From the NCBI GenBank assembly GCA_963847085.1, contig CAWJYO010000007.1, forward strand, positions 124,001-188,000: 64,000 nt of DNA, written 5' to 3'. A program made the position numbers and the translations under genes. Below the pieces are notes generated by a model. The model saw nothing but the letters and a program-made list of their open reading frames with translations, searched no databases and was not told the DNA's origin. Positions 8,406-15,855 of this stretch are shown here, piece after piece; the stretch's first letter is position 1, and every line of letters begins with the position of its first letter. The stretch comes from Ilyomonas sp963847085 (lineage in GTDB: Bacteria; Bacteroidota; Bacteroidia; Chitinophagales; Chitinophagaceae).

Positions 8406-8809
8406 TGCCTTATTTGCTTGACACAAGTATTTGCGTTTTCTTTCTTCGTGGCAAAATGGACTTAGATAAAATAGTAAAAGAAAAAGGACGTAAGAATTGC
8501 TACATTTCTGAAATTACAGTTTTTGAACTTCGGTTTGGTGCAGAAAATAGTAACGATCCTGTAAAATCTCATCAAGCTGTTGATGATTTTATCAACGGAC
8601 TTCTAATTATTCCAATTTATGGTTGTGTAAAGCGTTATGCTAAAGAAAAAGTCAGACTTAGAAAAATGGGGAAGCCGATGAATGATGAATTTGACCTGTT
8701 AATTGGTGTAACTTCTGTAGAAAACAAACTAACCCTGGTAACCGATAATATTACTGACTTCGAGAATATTGAGGATATAAAAATTGAAAACTGGTACAAA
8801 CACAGCTAA
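8405..8809 (+). CDS. vapC: PIN-domain ribonuclease toxin, VapC family
   Basis: A 134-residue PIN-domain protein. The first acidic residue lies in YLLDTSIC (Asp6), the conserved Glu in ITVFELRFGAE, and the C-terminal acidic pair in MNDEFDLLIGV and LVTDNITDF. VapC toxins cleave tRNA or rRNA when their antitoxin is degraded. All four acidic positions are present, so the enzyme could be active. It overlaps the antitoxin by one base and ends 87 bases before the convergent ribBA. Confidence 0.85.
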   Translation: MPYLLDTSICVFFLRGKMDLDKIVKEKGRKNCYISEITVFELRFGAENSNDPVKSHQAVDDFINGLLIIPIYGCVKRYAKEKVRLRKMGKPMNDEFDLLIGVTSVENKLTLVTDNITDFENIEDIKIENWYKHS

Positions 8810-8896
8810 CAGTATTCTTGCCATCCAAGTATCGATAATTAAAACAGGTGAAGTTTACTTTAGCTTGCACCTCATTCACTGAACGTATTTATCGAC

Positions 8897-10114
8897 TCAC
8901 AACGCCTCATTCTTTTCCGTCAATATCTCGTGCCCTAATTTATCTCTTTTAGTTTGTAGGTATTTATGATTATGCCTATTAGGTGGCACTTCAATAGGAA
9001 CAATATCAACAATTTCCAAACCGTAGCCTTGCAAACCTGCACGTTTGCGCGGATTATTGCTCATGAGTTTTAGTTTTGTTACACCCAGATGACGAAGAAT
9101 TTGTGCACCGATGCCATAATCACGTTCATCCATACCAAAGCCTAACTGCAGGTTGGCTTCCACCGTATCCATCCCCTCTTCCTGAAGTTTGTAAGCCTTT
9201 AATTTGTTCAGCAAACCAATGCCTCTGCCTTCCTGGTTCATGTACAAAACCAAACCTTTGCCTTCGTGTTCTACCATCTCCATCGCCTTGTGCAATTGCT
9301 CGCCACAATCACAGCGAAGGCTGCCTAAAATATCGCCGGTAAAACAGCTTGAATGTACACGGGTTAGAACAGGTTCATCTTTTTGCCATTCTCCTTTTAT
9401 CAGTGCTAAGTGCTCTGCTCCGGTTTTCTTTTCTCTGAATGCGGCAAGCTTGAACATGCCCCATTTTGTGGGCATATCAACGCGAACAACTTCTTCAATC
9501 AGGGAATCGTATTTCAAACGATAAGCAATCAAATCTTTAATGGAAACGATTTTTAAATCGAACTTATCAGCAATGGATTTCAATTGCGGCAACCGCGCCA
9601 TTGTGCCATCTTCATTCATAATTTCAACCAGCACACCTACAGGTTCAAAACCCGCCAGCTTCGCTAAATCGGTGGTAGCTTCAGTATGACCTGCACGGCG
9701 CAAAACGCCACTGCTCTTAGCTCGCAGAGGAAAGATATGACCCGGACGACCTAAATCCTGTGGTGTGGTTTCGGGATTCATCAACGCCTGCACGGTGGCG
9801 GCTCTGTCGTGTGCACTAATTCCTGTGGTGCAGCCATGACCCAACAAATCAACACTTACTGTAAAGGGTGTTTCATGCAAAGCCGTGTTATTATTTACCA
9901 TCAGGGGAAGTTCCAGTTCATCGGCACGTTCATCGGTAATGGGTGCACAAATCAAGCCCCTGCCTTCCTTACTCATAAAGTTGATGATTTCGGGCGTAAC
10001 GTTTCGCGCAGCCGTAATAAAATCACCTTCGTTTTCGCGGTCTTCATCATCCACAACAATTACCAGTTTGCCCCGCTTGATGTCATCAATCGCACTTTCA
10101 ATACTGTCCAACAT
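8897..10114 (-). CDS. ribBA: bifunctional 3,4-dihydroxy-2-butanone 4-phosphate synthase / GTP cyclohydrolase II
   Basis: A 405-residue riboflavin biosynthesis enzyme. The N-terminal RibB domain (1-200) has the acidic loop DDEDRENEGDF and HTEATTDL. The C-terminal RibA domain has the zinc site SSCFTGDILGSLRCDCGEQL and the GTP-binding YMNQEGRGIGL. It converts ribulose 5-phosphate and GTP into the two precursors of lumazine. The ATG at 10112-10114 is preferred over an in-frame TTG two codons upstream. A TACCTTTG box lies just before it; the leader is too short for an FMN riboswitch. Its 3' end has a decayed copy at 8069-8139. Confidence 0.95.
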   Translation of the reverse strand: MLDSIESAIDDIKRGKLVIVVDDEDRENEGDFITAARNVTPEIINFMSKEGRGLICAPITDERADELELPLMVNNNTALHETPFTVSVDLLGHGCTTGISAHDRAATVQALMNPETTPQDLGRPGHIFPLRAKSSGVLRRAGHTEATTDLAKLAGFEPVGVLVEIMNEDGTMARLPQLKSIADKFDLKIVSIKDLIAYRLKYDSLIEEVVRVDMPTKWGMFKLAAFREKKTGAEHLALIKGEWQKDEPVLTRVHSSCFTGDILGSLRCDCGEQLHKAMEMVEHEGKGLVLYMNQEGRGIGLLNKLKAYKLQEEGMDTVEANLQLGFGMDERDYGIGAQILRHLGVTKLKLMSNNPRKRAGLQGYGLEIVDIVPIEVPPNRHNHKYLQTKRDKLGHEILTEKNEAL

Positions 10115-10130
10115 AATCAATAAATTAAGG

Positions 10131-10138
10131 CAAAGGTA
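10131..10138 (-). promoter_or_regulatory. -7 box of the ribBA promoter
   Basis: TACCTTTG followed by C exactly matches the strong Bacteroidota -7 element and lies 16 bases before the ribBA ATG. No TTG is seen at -33. Confidence 0.6.
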
Positions 10139-10211
10139 TAGCAGGGAAGCCGCTTAGTGATAAGGATAGAAAAATATGAGATTTTGTTGACATGAGATAA
10201 TGACACGATGT

Positions 10212-10250
10212 CTAGGATCTATAAGGTTTTTAAAACCTTATAGATCCTAG
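10212..10250. repeat. perfect 39-bp palindrome (19-bp arms, 1-base loop)
   Basis: CTAGGATCTATAAGGTTTT, one T, then its exact reverse complement. It lies between the ribBA promoter and the 3' end of the yncE-like gene. It could terminate leftward transcription of the YncE-like gene. A perfect stem of this length with TATAAGGTTTT is also typical of dispersed palindromic repeats in this phylum. Confidence 0.75.
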
Positions 10251-10339
10251 GGATTTACATTGAAGCGCAAAGTCATTTAGAACTCCAAAGCCTTGCTGAT
10301 ACAAGGTTTTAATGTGTACTGCTTTTGTTTTTGCCCAAA

Positions 10340-11344
10340 TTATTTCACCACTACCACCTGAAATGTGCCGGGTATCATGGGCGCTCTTCTTTCGCCGGCA
10401 GCGGCAGTTCCAAACTCTGCTGTTGGTAAGTAAACGGTATTTGTTTTTGTATCAACCGTGCAGGTTCTTGCACCGCGTTTGGTAGGAACATTTGCCACCA
10501 CTTCAAACTTATCTTTCGATGTTTCTTTTACTACCGTTAATGTGCCTTCGCCGTTGGATGAATAAGCCATTTTGGTGTTTGGATTGAAGGCAGTTCCATC
10601 GCAACCATCACCAATCGGAACTTGTGCAACCACCTTACCGTTAGTAGCATCTATCACCATCATCAGTTTGTTATCGCAACCTGCAAACAAACGTTTCAAG
10701 GCACGATCAATTGCCAAACCTGATGGAGAAGTGCCTGGCGCAATAGGCCATGAAGCAATCAGTTTATGATTGGTAATATCAACCACTTCAATTTCACTTT
10801 TGTCTTCGTTGTTAATAAAAATTTTTCCCGCGCCATCGCTCACAGCGGTTTCCGGTTTTCCTTTTACATCAATGGTTGCAACTACTTTGTTTGTGGTTGG
10901 ATCAATCACAGAAAGATTGCTGCTTCTGCCGTTGCAGGTGATGATTGTGTTGGAATAATCGTCCCAGAAAATAGCATCCGGATTTTGTCCCGTAGCAATG
11001 CTGTCCAGCACTTGCAGAGTGTTCAAATCGAATACGGTTACATTGTTGCTTCGGCCATTGCTGGTAAAGCCTTTGTTTACCGAATGCACCACCGCAACGC
11101 CATGTACGCCGTTGGTGTTGGGAATAACACCCAGCGAATCGCCGGTAGCTTTATCCAACACATTCACTTGCGAGCCATGCGAAACATACAACTTGTTAGA
11201 TGCGGTATCAACAAAAATATAATCCCATCCGCCGCCGCTTTTGATGTGAAAAGTAGTTTGCAGTTTGGGTGCTGTTTGTTGTGCGAAGGATGATTGAAAA
11301 AAGAGGCAAAACAAAACAACAACAGCTAACAAAAATTTACTCAT
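10340..11344 (-). CDS. YncE-like secreted beta-propeller
   Basis: A 334-residue protein with a signal peptide (residues 1-21, ending SFAQQ) followed by YVTN-type beta-propeller repeats: short strands with VIDPTTNKVVATIDV, VVDITNHKLIASW and VIDATNGKVVAQVPIG. Such proteins are periplasmic or surface exposed; E. coli YncE is iron regulated and binds DNA in vitro, but the role of most homologues is unknown. Upstream lies a promoter of an unusual conserved type (11446-11474) and, further out, a palindrome that resembles a Fur box (11562-11596). Confidence 0.8.
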   Translation of the reverse strand: MSKFLLAVVVLFCLFFQSSFAQQTAPKLQTTFHIKSGGGWDYIFVDTASNKLYVSHGSQVNVLDKATGDSLGVIPNTNGVHGVAVVHSVNKGFTSNGRSNNVTVFDLNTLQVLDSIATGQNPDAIFWDDYSNTIITCNGRSSNLSVIDPTTNKVVATIDVKGKPETAVSDGAGKIFINNEDKSEIEVVDITNHKLIASWPIAPGTSPSGLAIDRALKRLFAGCDNKLMMVIDATNGKVVAQVPIGDGCDGTAFNPNTKMAYSSNGEGTLTVVKETSKDKFEVVANVPTKRGARTCTVDTKTNTVYLPTAEFGTAAAGERRAPMIPGTFQVVVVK

Positions 11345-11445
11345 ACGATTATTTTTATGGAATGGACAATGATCAGCAACATTTGTTTTTGCATGGTTTT
11401 AGAAGTCTTAATTTTTTTCTTCATGCGATAAAATTGTTGCAAAAA

Positions 11446-11474
11446 CAAACGTAACAGGCAATTCTGTGCAAATG
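11446..11474 (-). promoter_or_regulatory. promoter A of a three-member family, for the YncE-like gene
   Basis: On the minus strand CATTTGCACAGAATT is followed after exactly 6 bases by TACGTTTG. The same arrangement recurs at 12860-12888 and 19475-19503. TACGTTTG fits the -7 consensus; the upstream block is longer than a usual -33 element. The start codon of the YncE-like gene is about 100 bases downstream. Confidence 0.55.
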
Positions 11475-11561
11475 CTGAAGAGAGAATGCAAAGGTGATTG
11501 ATTAGAATACAACAGCTTCGTTTTTATGTAACAGCAGGATGAAACCCTGCCGTTAACCAGA

Positions 11562-11596
11562 TTATTTTTTATGAAAATGATTTTCATAAAAAATAA
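11562..11596. promoter_or_regulatory. perfect 35-bp palindrome, Fur-box-like core
   Basis: Two 17-base arms around a single G. The centre reads TGAAAAT-G-ATTTTCA, which differs by one base per half-site from the 7-1-7 Fur consensus TGATAATnATTATCA. It lies about 220 bases upstream of the YncE-like ATG and about 100 bases beyond the PAP2 stop. It may alternatively be a bidirectional terminator. The rest of the 350-base gap holds promoter A and no gene. Confidence 0.45.
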
Positions 11597-11694
11597 GGGC
11601 AAAACCAAACCGCAGGACTTTTATGCTAACGCGAATAATGCTTTGTTATGAAGACACTACTACGATATTGAAAAATTATTTAGGCGATTGTTTT

Positions 11695-12435
11695 TTAGAA
11701 TTGATAATGAAAGGTAGCAGTCCTTCTTTTACGTCTCGGCTGCACAATCCATTCCGATAATTTAGCCGATGCCATTCCAAAGCCTGCACCGGCGATCACA
11801 TCGCTTGCCCAATGCCGGTTGTTTAAAATTCTTAATACCCCAACAGCGGTTGCGCTTGTGTACGAAGCAATTGTGAGCCAAACGTTATGCTGCGCAAATT
11901 CATCGCTGAAAATGGTAGCTCCGGCAAATGCTTGCGCGGTATGGCCTGATGGGAAAGATGTTGGCGCACCGTCATCGGGACGTGGCACTTTAGTGATGTG
12001 CTTCACCGATTGAACAAGCACGTTTACCACCACTTCCGTTACCACTACTTTTTCGGTATATTTCCAAAACGAATGTTTTTTGTTGTTGATGAGCGCCACA
12101 TAACCTGCTGCCATGGGCGCAAACTGAAGATAGTTGTCGAGGCTGGTATGAAATGTTGCAAAGTTCCTGTCTCTTGCCGCTTTTATTTTGCCATCAGGAA
12201 TAATGAATTTACCTGAAGTGCCTAAGGCTCCGGTTCCTATCAAACCAACAGGAAGAATAAAAGATTGACCCTTAATTTTTTTAGGCTGATAAAAAACAAC
12301 TCTGCTTTTGTTTTGCAAAGAATCAGGCTGGGCAAGATTTTGTGCGTTTGCAACATTGCCTGTTATGCACCAAACCATGAAAACCAATCTCAATATTCCT
12401 GCTTTTTGGAAATGCCCATTATTTGAGAAAATCAA
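11695..12435 (-). CDS. PAP2 superfamily phosphatase, exported
   Basis: A 246-residue acid phosphatase of the PAP2 superfamily with an N-terminal signal segment. The three family motifs are visible: KHITKVPRP (motif 1), PSGHTAQ (motif 2) and RILNNRHWASDVIAGAGFG (motif 3, containing the catalytic His and Asp). Likely substrates are lipid phosphates such as undecaprenyl or phosphatidate phosphates. Translation appears to start at a TTG whose bases overlap the TGA stop of the preceding PepSY-like gene, suggesting coupling; the next ATG is 19 codons further in and would cut the signal segment. Confidence 0.82.
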   Translation of the reverse strand: MIFSNNGHFQKAGILRLVFMVWCITGNVANAQNLAQPDSLQNKSRVVFYQPKKIKGQSFILPVGLIGTGALGTSGKFIIPDGKIKAARDRNFATFHTSLDNYLQFAPMAAGYVALINNKKHSFWKYTEKVVVTEVVVNVLVQSVKHITKVPRPDDGAPTSFPSGHTAQAFAGATIFSDEFAQHNVWLTIASYTSATAVGVLRILNNRHWASDVIAGAGFGMASAKLSEWIVQPRRKRRTATFHYQF

Positions 12436-12839
12436 TCTTTTTCTTCTTTTAAAAATTTGCCATTGGTATCAAACAATACATCTTTTCCCTTTACTTCTGC
12501 TTCATACATTTTCTGATTTCCTCTTTCAATAACAGCCGCTTCTTTTATGTTTGCACCTTTGTAATTTGCTTTCACATAATCGGCAACAGCAGTAGGCAGT
12601 TCACTAATTTTTATATCTGTTTCTGTCTCTTCCCATGTACCGTTTGATGTAAACGTTGCCGACATTGTTTTGCCTTCCTTTATAAAATTGGCTTCCCATT
12701 TTTCACCTTCTTTATCCCATTTTTTTACAGTGGTATTCGGAAAACGTTTGGCAAAAGAATTGGCTACCGCCGAAGGTGCCGTTTGCGCCATGCTTGTAAA
12801 AGTTATGAACAAGGCAATGGCAGTAATAATTGTTTTCAT
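12432..12839 (-). CDS. secreted PepSY-like protein
   Basis: A 135-residue periplasmic protein with a signal peptide (MKTIITAIALFITFTSMAQ) and a duplicated PepSY-like/BLIP-type fold: SFAKRFPNTTVKKWDKEGEKWEANF, then DYVKANYKGANIKEAAVIE. Bacteroidota often carry such proteins beside sensor or lipid-phosphate genes; the function is unknown. It heads a two-gene operon with the PAP2 phosphatase. The start at 12839 places the signal peptide correctly and lies 21 bases after the TAGGTTTG box of promoter B. Confidence 0.78.
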   Translation of the reverse strand: MKTIITAIALFITFTSMAQTAPSAVANSFAKRFPNTTVKKWDKEGEKWEANFIKEGKTMSATFTSNGTWEETETDIKISELPTAVADYVKANYKGANIKEAAVIERGNQKMYEAEVKGKDVLFDTNGKFLKEEKD

Positions 12840-12859
12840 ACGCAATATTTTTATAAAAA

Positions 12860-12888
12860 CAAACCTAAACAGCAATTCTGTGAAAATG
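12860..12888 (-). promoter_or_regulatory. promoter B of the three-member family, for the PepSY-like/PAP2 operon
   Basis: CATTTTCACAGAATT, exactly 6 bases, then TAGGTTTG on the minus strand, 20 bases before the PepSY-like ATG. The upstream CTCTTCAG and the downstream GTTTTT run are also shared with promoter A. Confidence 0.6.
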
Positions 12889-12915
12889 CTGAAGAGAAAA
12901 CGTGTCTTTCAAAAA

Positions 12916-13725
12916 TCAGTGAATCTTCTTTAATGCATTTCCAGACAACACAATGGCTGAACTGTCTTGAACCTGCAATTGCAATTTTTGAATTTGTGCA
13001 TGACCAATATCAAGTATTGAATGACCTTTGATGTTTGCAGTAACAGATGTAATTGACATACTTTCATCAAAGTTCTTTTGTTCCCCGTTTTTAATTTCTA
13101 CCAGAGTACCATTTGCATCATGAAATTCTATTTTTCCTTGTTGTTGATTTCCTTCCTGCCTTTTTCTATAATCGGGCGACATTTCAAATTTAACTGCAGA
13201 TGAATCGCTTTCTATAACAGTAACTGAATCCATTTCCGGGTATAAACTTTCTATTTCAAAACTTGATTTGCCACGCATGTTTACTGTAATATTTTTCTGT
13301 TTAAGCTTTTGCATTTCAAAATGCGTATTGTTGCCGGTAACAGATAAAAGCTGGGGCGAAAATATTCTTACCGGAGCCGCATTTTGGAGGTAAAATTTCT
13401 CATAAGGATTTGCAGGTACAAAATCGAAATTCAAAAACAGTGTATCATTTTTTACAGCAGCTTTCACTTCTCCGCGTTGATAGTTCACCCATTCCTGCAA
13501 TAAGCGAACTGAAGGTTTATCACTGGGTTCATAATAAATATTAGTACCGTTTCCACCTGTAATATTTAAGTATTTAAAAGGCTGTTCCAGCACTTTATTG
13601 TATGTCCAGTAAATATCACTTTTATCAAGCGAATCATACTGCTTTTTCAATATCATGTTTGATAAAAGCAAACTTGCAAACACGATTATAAAAAAGCCAA
13701 TCAGTATTCTTGTTGTTAATTTCAT
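12916..13725 (-). CDS. membrane-anchored GIN/DUF2807-like protein
   Basis: A 269-residue protein with a single N-terminal membrane anchor (residues 7-24) and a beta-rich extracytoplasmic region resembling the putative auto-transporter adhesin (GIN, DUF2807) fold: repeated short strands such as VTVIESDSSAVKF, SVTANIKGHSILDIG and LQVQDSSAIVLSG. The similarity is structural in style and no catalytic motif is seen. It starts three bases after the GntR stop and so is the fourth gene of the ABC/GntR operon. Confidence 0.6.
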   Translation of the reverse strand: MKLTTRILIGFFIIVFASLLLSNMILKKQYDSLDKSDIYWTYNKVLEQPFKYLNITGGNGTNIYYEPSDKPSVRLLQEWVNYQRGEVKAAVKNDTLFLNFDFVPANPYEKFYLQNAAPVRIFSPQLLSVTGNNTHFEMQKLKQKNITVNMRGKSSFEIESLYPEMDSVTVIESDSSAVKFEMSPDYRKRQEGNQQQGKIEFHDANGTLVEIKNGEQKNFDESMSITSVTANIKGHSILDIGHAQIQKLQLQVQDSSAIVLSGNALKKIH

Positions 13726-13728
13726 AAC

Positions 13729-14103
13729 TTAATTTTTAAAATTGTTTTTTACAAACTCATCATACTTTGCCTTGATTTCTTTAAAGTCTATTTTCAGTAA
13801 ATAGATATTGCGCAGAAAAACGGGCAATTCATTTTCTTCAAATTGCTCGCGCCGAAAATTGAGAATGCGTTCCATTGCATCGTCTTCAATAAAATAACCG
13901 ATCCCTCTTTTGTTGCTGATAATATTTTGCTGTTGCAACAAATCATACGCACGCTGTACAGTATTTGGATTTACCTCTATTTGTAAAGCCATCTCCCTTA
14001 TACTAATCATTTTTTCGCCAAGCTTCCACTTCTTTAATAGTATTTGTTCGCAAACGTATTCTGCTATCTGTATGTATATCGCAGGATTTTCTTTAAACAC
14101 CAT
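13729..14103 (-). CDS. GntR-family repressor, YtrA subfamily
   Basis: A 124-residue regulator with an N-terminal winged helix (residues 10-75, recognition helix region VNPNTVQRAYDLLQQQ) and only a short helical C-terminal tail, the hallmark of the YtrA subfamily that regulates ABC transporter operons in response to envelope stress. It is the third gene of its operon and most likely represses it through the inverted repeat TAGTGTA-N12-TACACTA just before the first gene. Confidence 0.85.
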   Translation of the reverse strand: MVFKENPAIYIQIAEYVCEQILLKKWKLGEKMISIREMALQIEVNPNTVQRAYDLLQQQNIISNKRGIGYFIEDDAMERILNFRREQFEENELPVFLRNIYLLKIDFKEIKAKYDEFVKNNFKN

Positions 14104-14112
14104 GCAGGTAAA

Positions 14113-14907
14113 TTAAAATTCTTTTTCTCTTAAGCGCAACAAGGGCAAGAACCATAATATTGAAGGGACAACAAATGCAATTGCGGTATGAAAAATATTT
14201 TCGAGATTAGCAGGTAATATTAGCGTGCCAGTTTCCTTACCAACCAGTAGCGTTACATGGTTCCAGGGCCCAGCATCGTCAACATTTTTAAAAAATGCAA
14301 TTGCAATTAACCAGTTTAATCCAAAAATGGTAAGCCAAAAAATGCTAATGGCTATGGCTGTTTTTATAAAAGGAATTTTATTAAAGTACAAACCTCCAAT
14401 TAGCATCGAACCGCTTAATGTAAGAAACATAAAATACACTTTCCAGGCAATAATACCATTTAAGTTAAAAGTATAAACGCTTTCATATTGTTGCTTATAA
14501 AACAGAGAAGCTTTATCAAGACTGTTATGGTAAGATGTAACAAATGCAATATCCATTACGTGATAAAACAACAAAAACAAAAGCGGATACAATATACCTA
14601 CAATCAAAATTCCGCAAAGCCATTTTTCAATAAACGAAGCTGGCAATGTTAAGTAAGAAGAGCCGCTTGCATTGGTATTAAAATAGCCAAAAACAAACGA
14701 AGAAAGAAAGAAACCACCGCCCGCTAAACCCCAAATAAAAGTGATATTTTGCGCCGCGTTGAAACCTGCCAGCTTTTTTGCAACTGCATACAAAATGAAT
14801 GATAGTAGCAATAAAAGTGTTGTAACACCCAAGGTTTGTGTAGGCCTTTCTATAATTACTTTTCTAAATAGCAGTAAAAATCTTTTTATGCTGAATACTT
14901 CGTTCAT
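14113..14907 (-). CDS. ABC transporter membrane subunit
   Basis: A 264-residue protein with six hydrophobic segments and little else recognisable. Its position between the ATPase and the GntR regulator, with gaps of 5 and 9 bases, marks it as the permease of this ABC transporter. The conserved loop ASGSSYLTLPASFIEKW is also seen in other small Bacteroidota ABC permeases that accompany YtrA-type regulators. The substrate is unknown; peptides, antibiotics or lipids are typical for this arrangement. Confidence 0.75.
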   Translation of the reverse strand: MNEVFSIKRFLLLFRKVIIERPTQTLGVTTLLLLLSFILYAVAKKLAGFNAAQNITFIWGLAGGGFFLSSFVFGYFNTNASGSSYLTLPASFIEKWLCGILIVGILYPLLFLLFYHVMDIAFVTSYHNSLDKASLFYKQQYESVYTFNLNGIIAWKVYFMFLTLSGSMLIGGLYFNKIPFIKTAIAISIFWLTIFGLNWLIAIAFFKNVDDAGPWNHVTLLVGKETGTLILPANLENIFHTAIAFVVPSILWFLPLLRLREKEF

Positions 14908-14912
14908 AGCCG

Positions 14913-15752
14913 TTATTTTGTATTAAAAATTGATTTTGTTTTTGCGGGATTTTGAGTAACGGCATTAAACAAAAATTCAAGATTGATCTTTGATTCTTCA
15001 CCGGTTTTATTTTCAATTACGATAGCATTTCCTTTTAATGAAGGTTCGGCATACAGCACTTCCTTTTCATCCGGCATTGCATCAACTAATTTAAAACTTA
15101 ATTTCTGTTCAATCTCTGCAAGTGAAGCTTGCAACAACAGTTCACCATTATCAACGATGATAACATTGTCAATTAAGTTATCCAAATCGCGGATTTGATG
15201 CGTGGAAATAAAAATCATTTTGTCGCTGGTAAAAACGGAAGCAACCAACTTCCTGAATTTTATTTTAGAGGGAATATCAAGACCATTGGTGGGTTCATCG
15301 AGCAATAAGATTTTTGTATTGCAAGCCAGGGCAAAAGCGATGATGAATTTTTTTTGCTGGCCAAAAGATAATGTATTCAGCTTTCCTTTATCCTGTACAT
15401 CCAGCAATTCAAGATAATTGTAAAACTGTTCTTCATTAAACAAGGGATAGAACGGCGCAAATATTTTTTTATAGCGATTGATAGTGAGTGAAGGCACATA
15501 CACTTCTTCCGGAATAAAATAAATGGTTTCTAAAAAAGAAGGCAACCGTTTCTTAGGCACAAATCCATTTACTACCAGGCTGCCCTGCGTTGGAAACAAC
15601 AAGCCTGTAAAGTTTTTAAGCAGCGTTGATTTACCGGCTCCATTTTTACCAAGTAACCCATAAATGCTTCCAACAGGCAAATGAAGATTTAGATTCTTGT
15701 ACAATGGCTTTCTTCTCTTATAGCCAAAAGATAAATTATTTACTTCTATCAT
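14913..15752 (-). CDS. ABC transporter ATPase
   Basis: A 279-residue ABC ATPase: Walker A GKNGAGKST, signature LSFGQQKK, Walker B ILLLDEPTNGLD and the switch His in FISTHQ. The C-terminal 70 residues are an extension found in drug or lantibiotic exporter ATPases. The ATG at 15750-15752 is chosen because the operator-like palindrome abuts it directly and the residues upstream do not look coding. First gene of the ATPase, permease, GntR, GIN-like operon. Confidence 0.9.
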   Translation of the reverse strand: MIEVNNLSFGYKRRKPLYKNLNLHLPVGSIYGLLGKNGAGKSTLLKNFTGLLFPTQGSLVVNGFVPKKRLPSFLETIYFIPEEVYVPSLTINRYKKIFAPFYPLFNEEQFYNYLELLDVQDKGKLNTLSFGQQKKFIIAFALACNTKILLLDEPTNGLDIPSKIKFRKLVASVFTSDKMIFISTHQIRDLDNLIDNVIIVDNGELLLQASLAEIEQKLSFKLVDAMPDEKEVLYAEPSLKGNAIVIENKTGEESKINLEFLFNAVTQNPAKTKSIFNTK

Positions 15753-15807
15753 TAGTGTATTAGTTATGTAGTACACTACGAAAGTAAAACAATTTTTTAA
15801 TTGTCAA
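15753..15807 (-). promoter_or_regulatory. promoter with YtrA-type operator
   Basis: On the minus strand TTG (15807-15805), an 18-base spacer and TACTTTCG (15786-15779) form a near-consensus promoter. The inverted repeat TAGTGTA-N12-TACACTA (15753-15778; 10 of 13 pairs match) starts right after the -7 box and ends at the ATG, so a bound repressor would block initiation. As I recall, B. subtilis YtrA recognises AGTGTA-N13-TACACT, almost the same sequence. Confidence 0.7.
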
Positions 15808-15855
15808 AATTTTTTCAAGCTGATTTTGAAAACACGGGTTGAAAAGTCAGATGAA

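Noticed and set aside
10115..10140. Possible FMN riboswitch before ribBA
   Set aside because: Only about 16 bases separate the -7 box from the ATG, far too short for the aptamer, and no aptamer sequence is seen.
10766..11293. Open frame of 175 codons on the plus strand
   Set aside because: It is antisense to the YncE-like gene, has no recognisable domain and mirrors its codon structure.
11408..11608. Small leftward gene upstream of the YncE-like gene
   Set aside because: It covers both the palindrome and promoter A, and the peptide has no plausible features.
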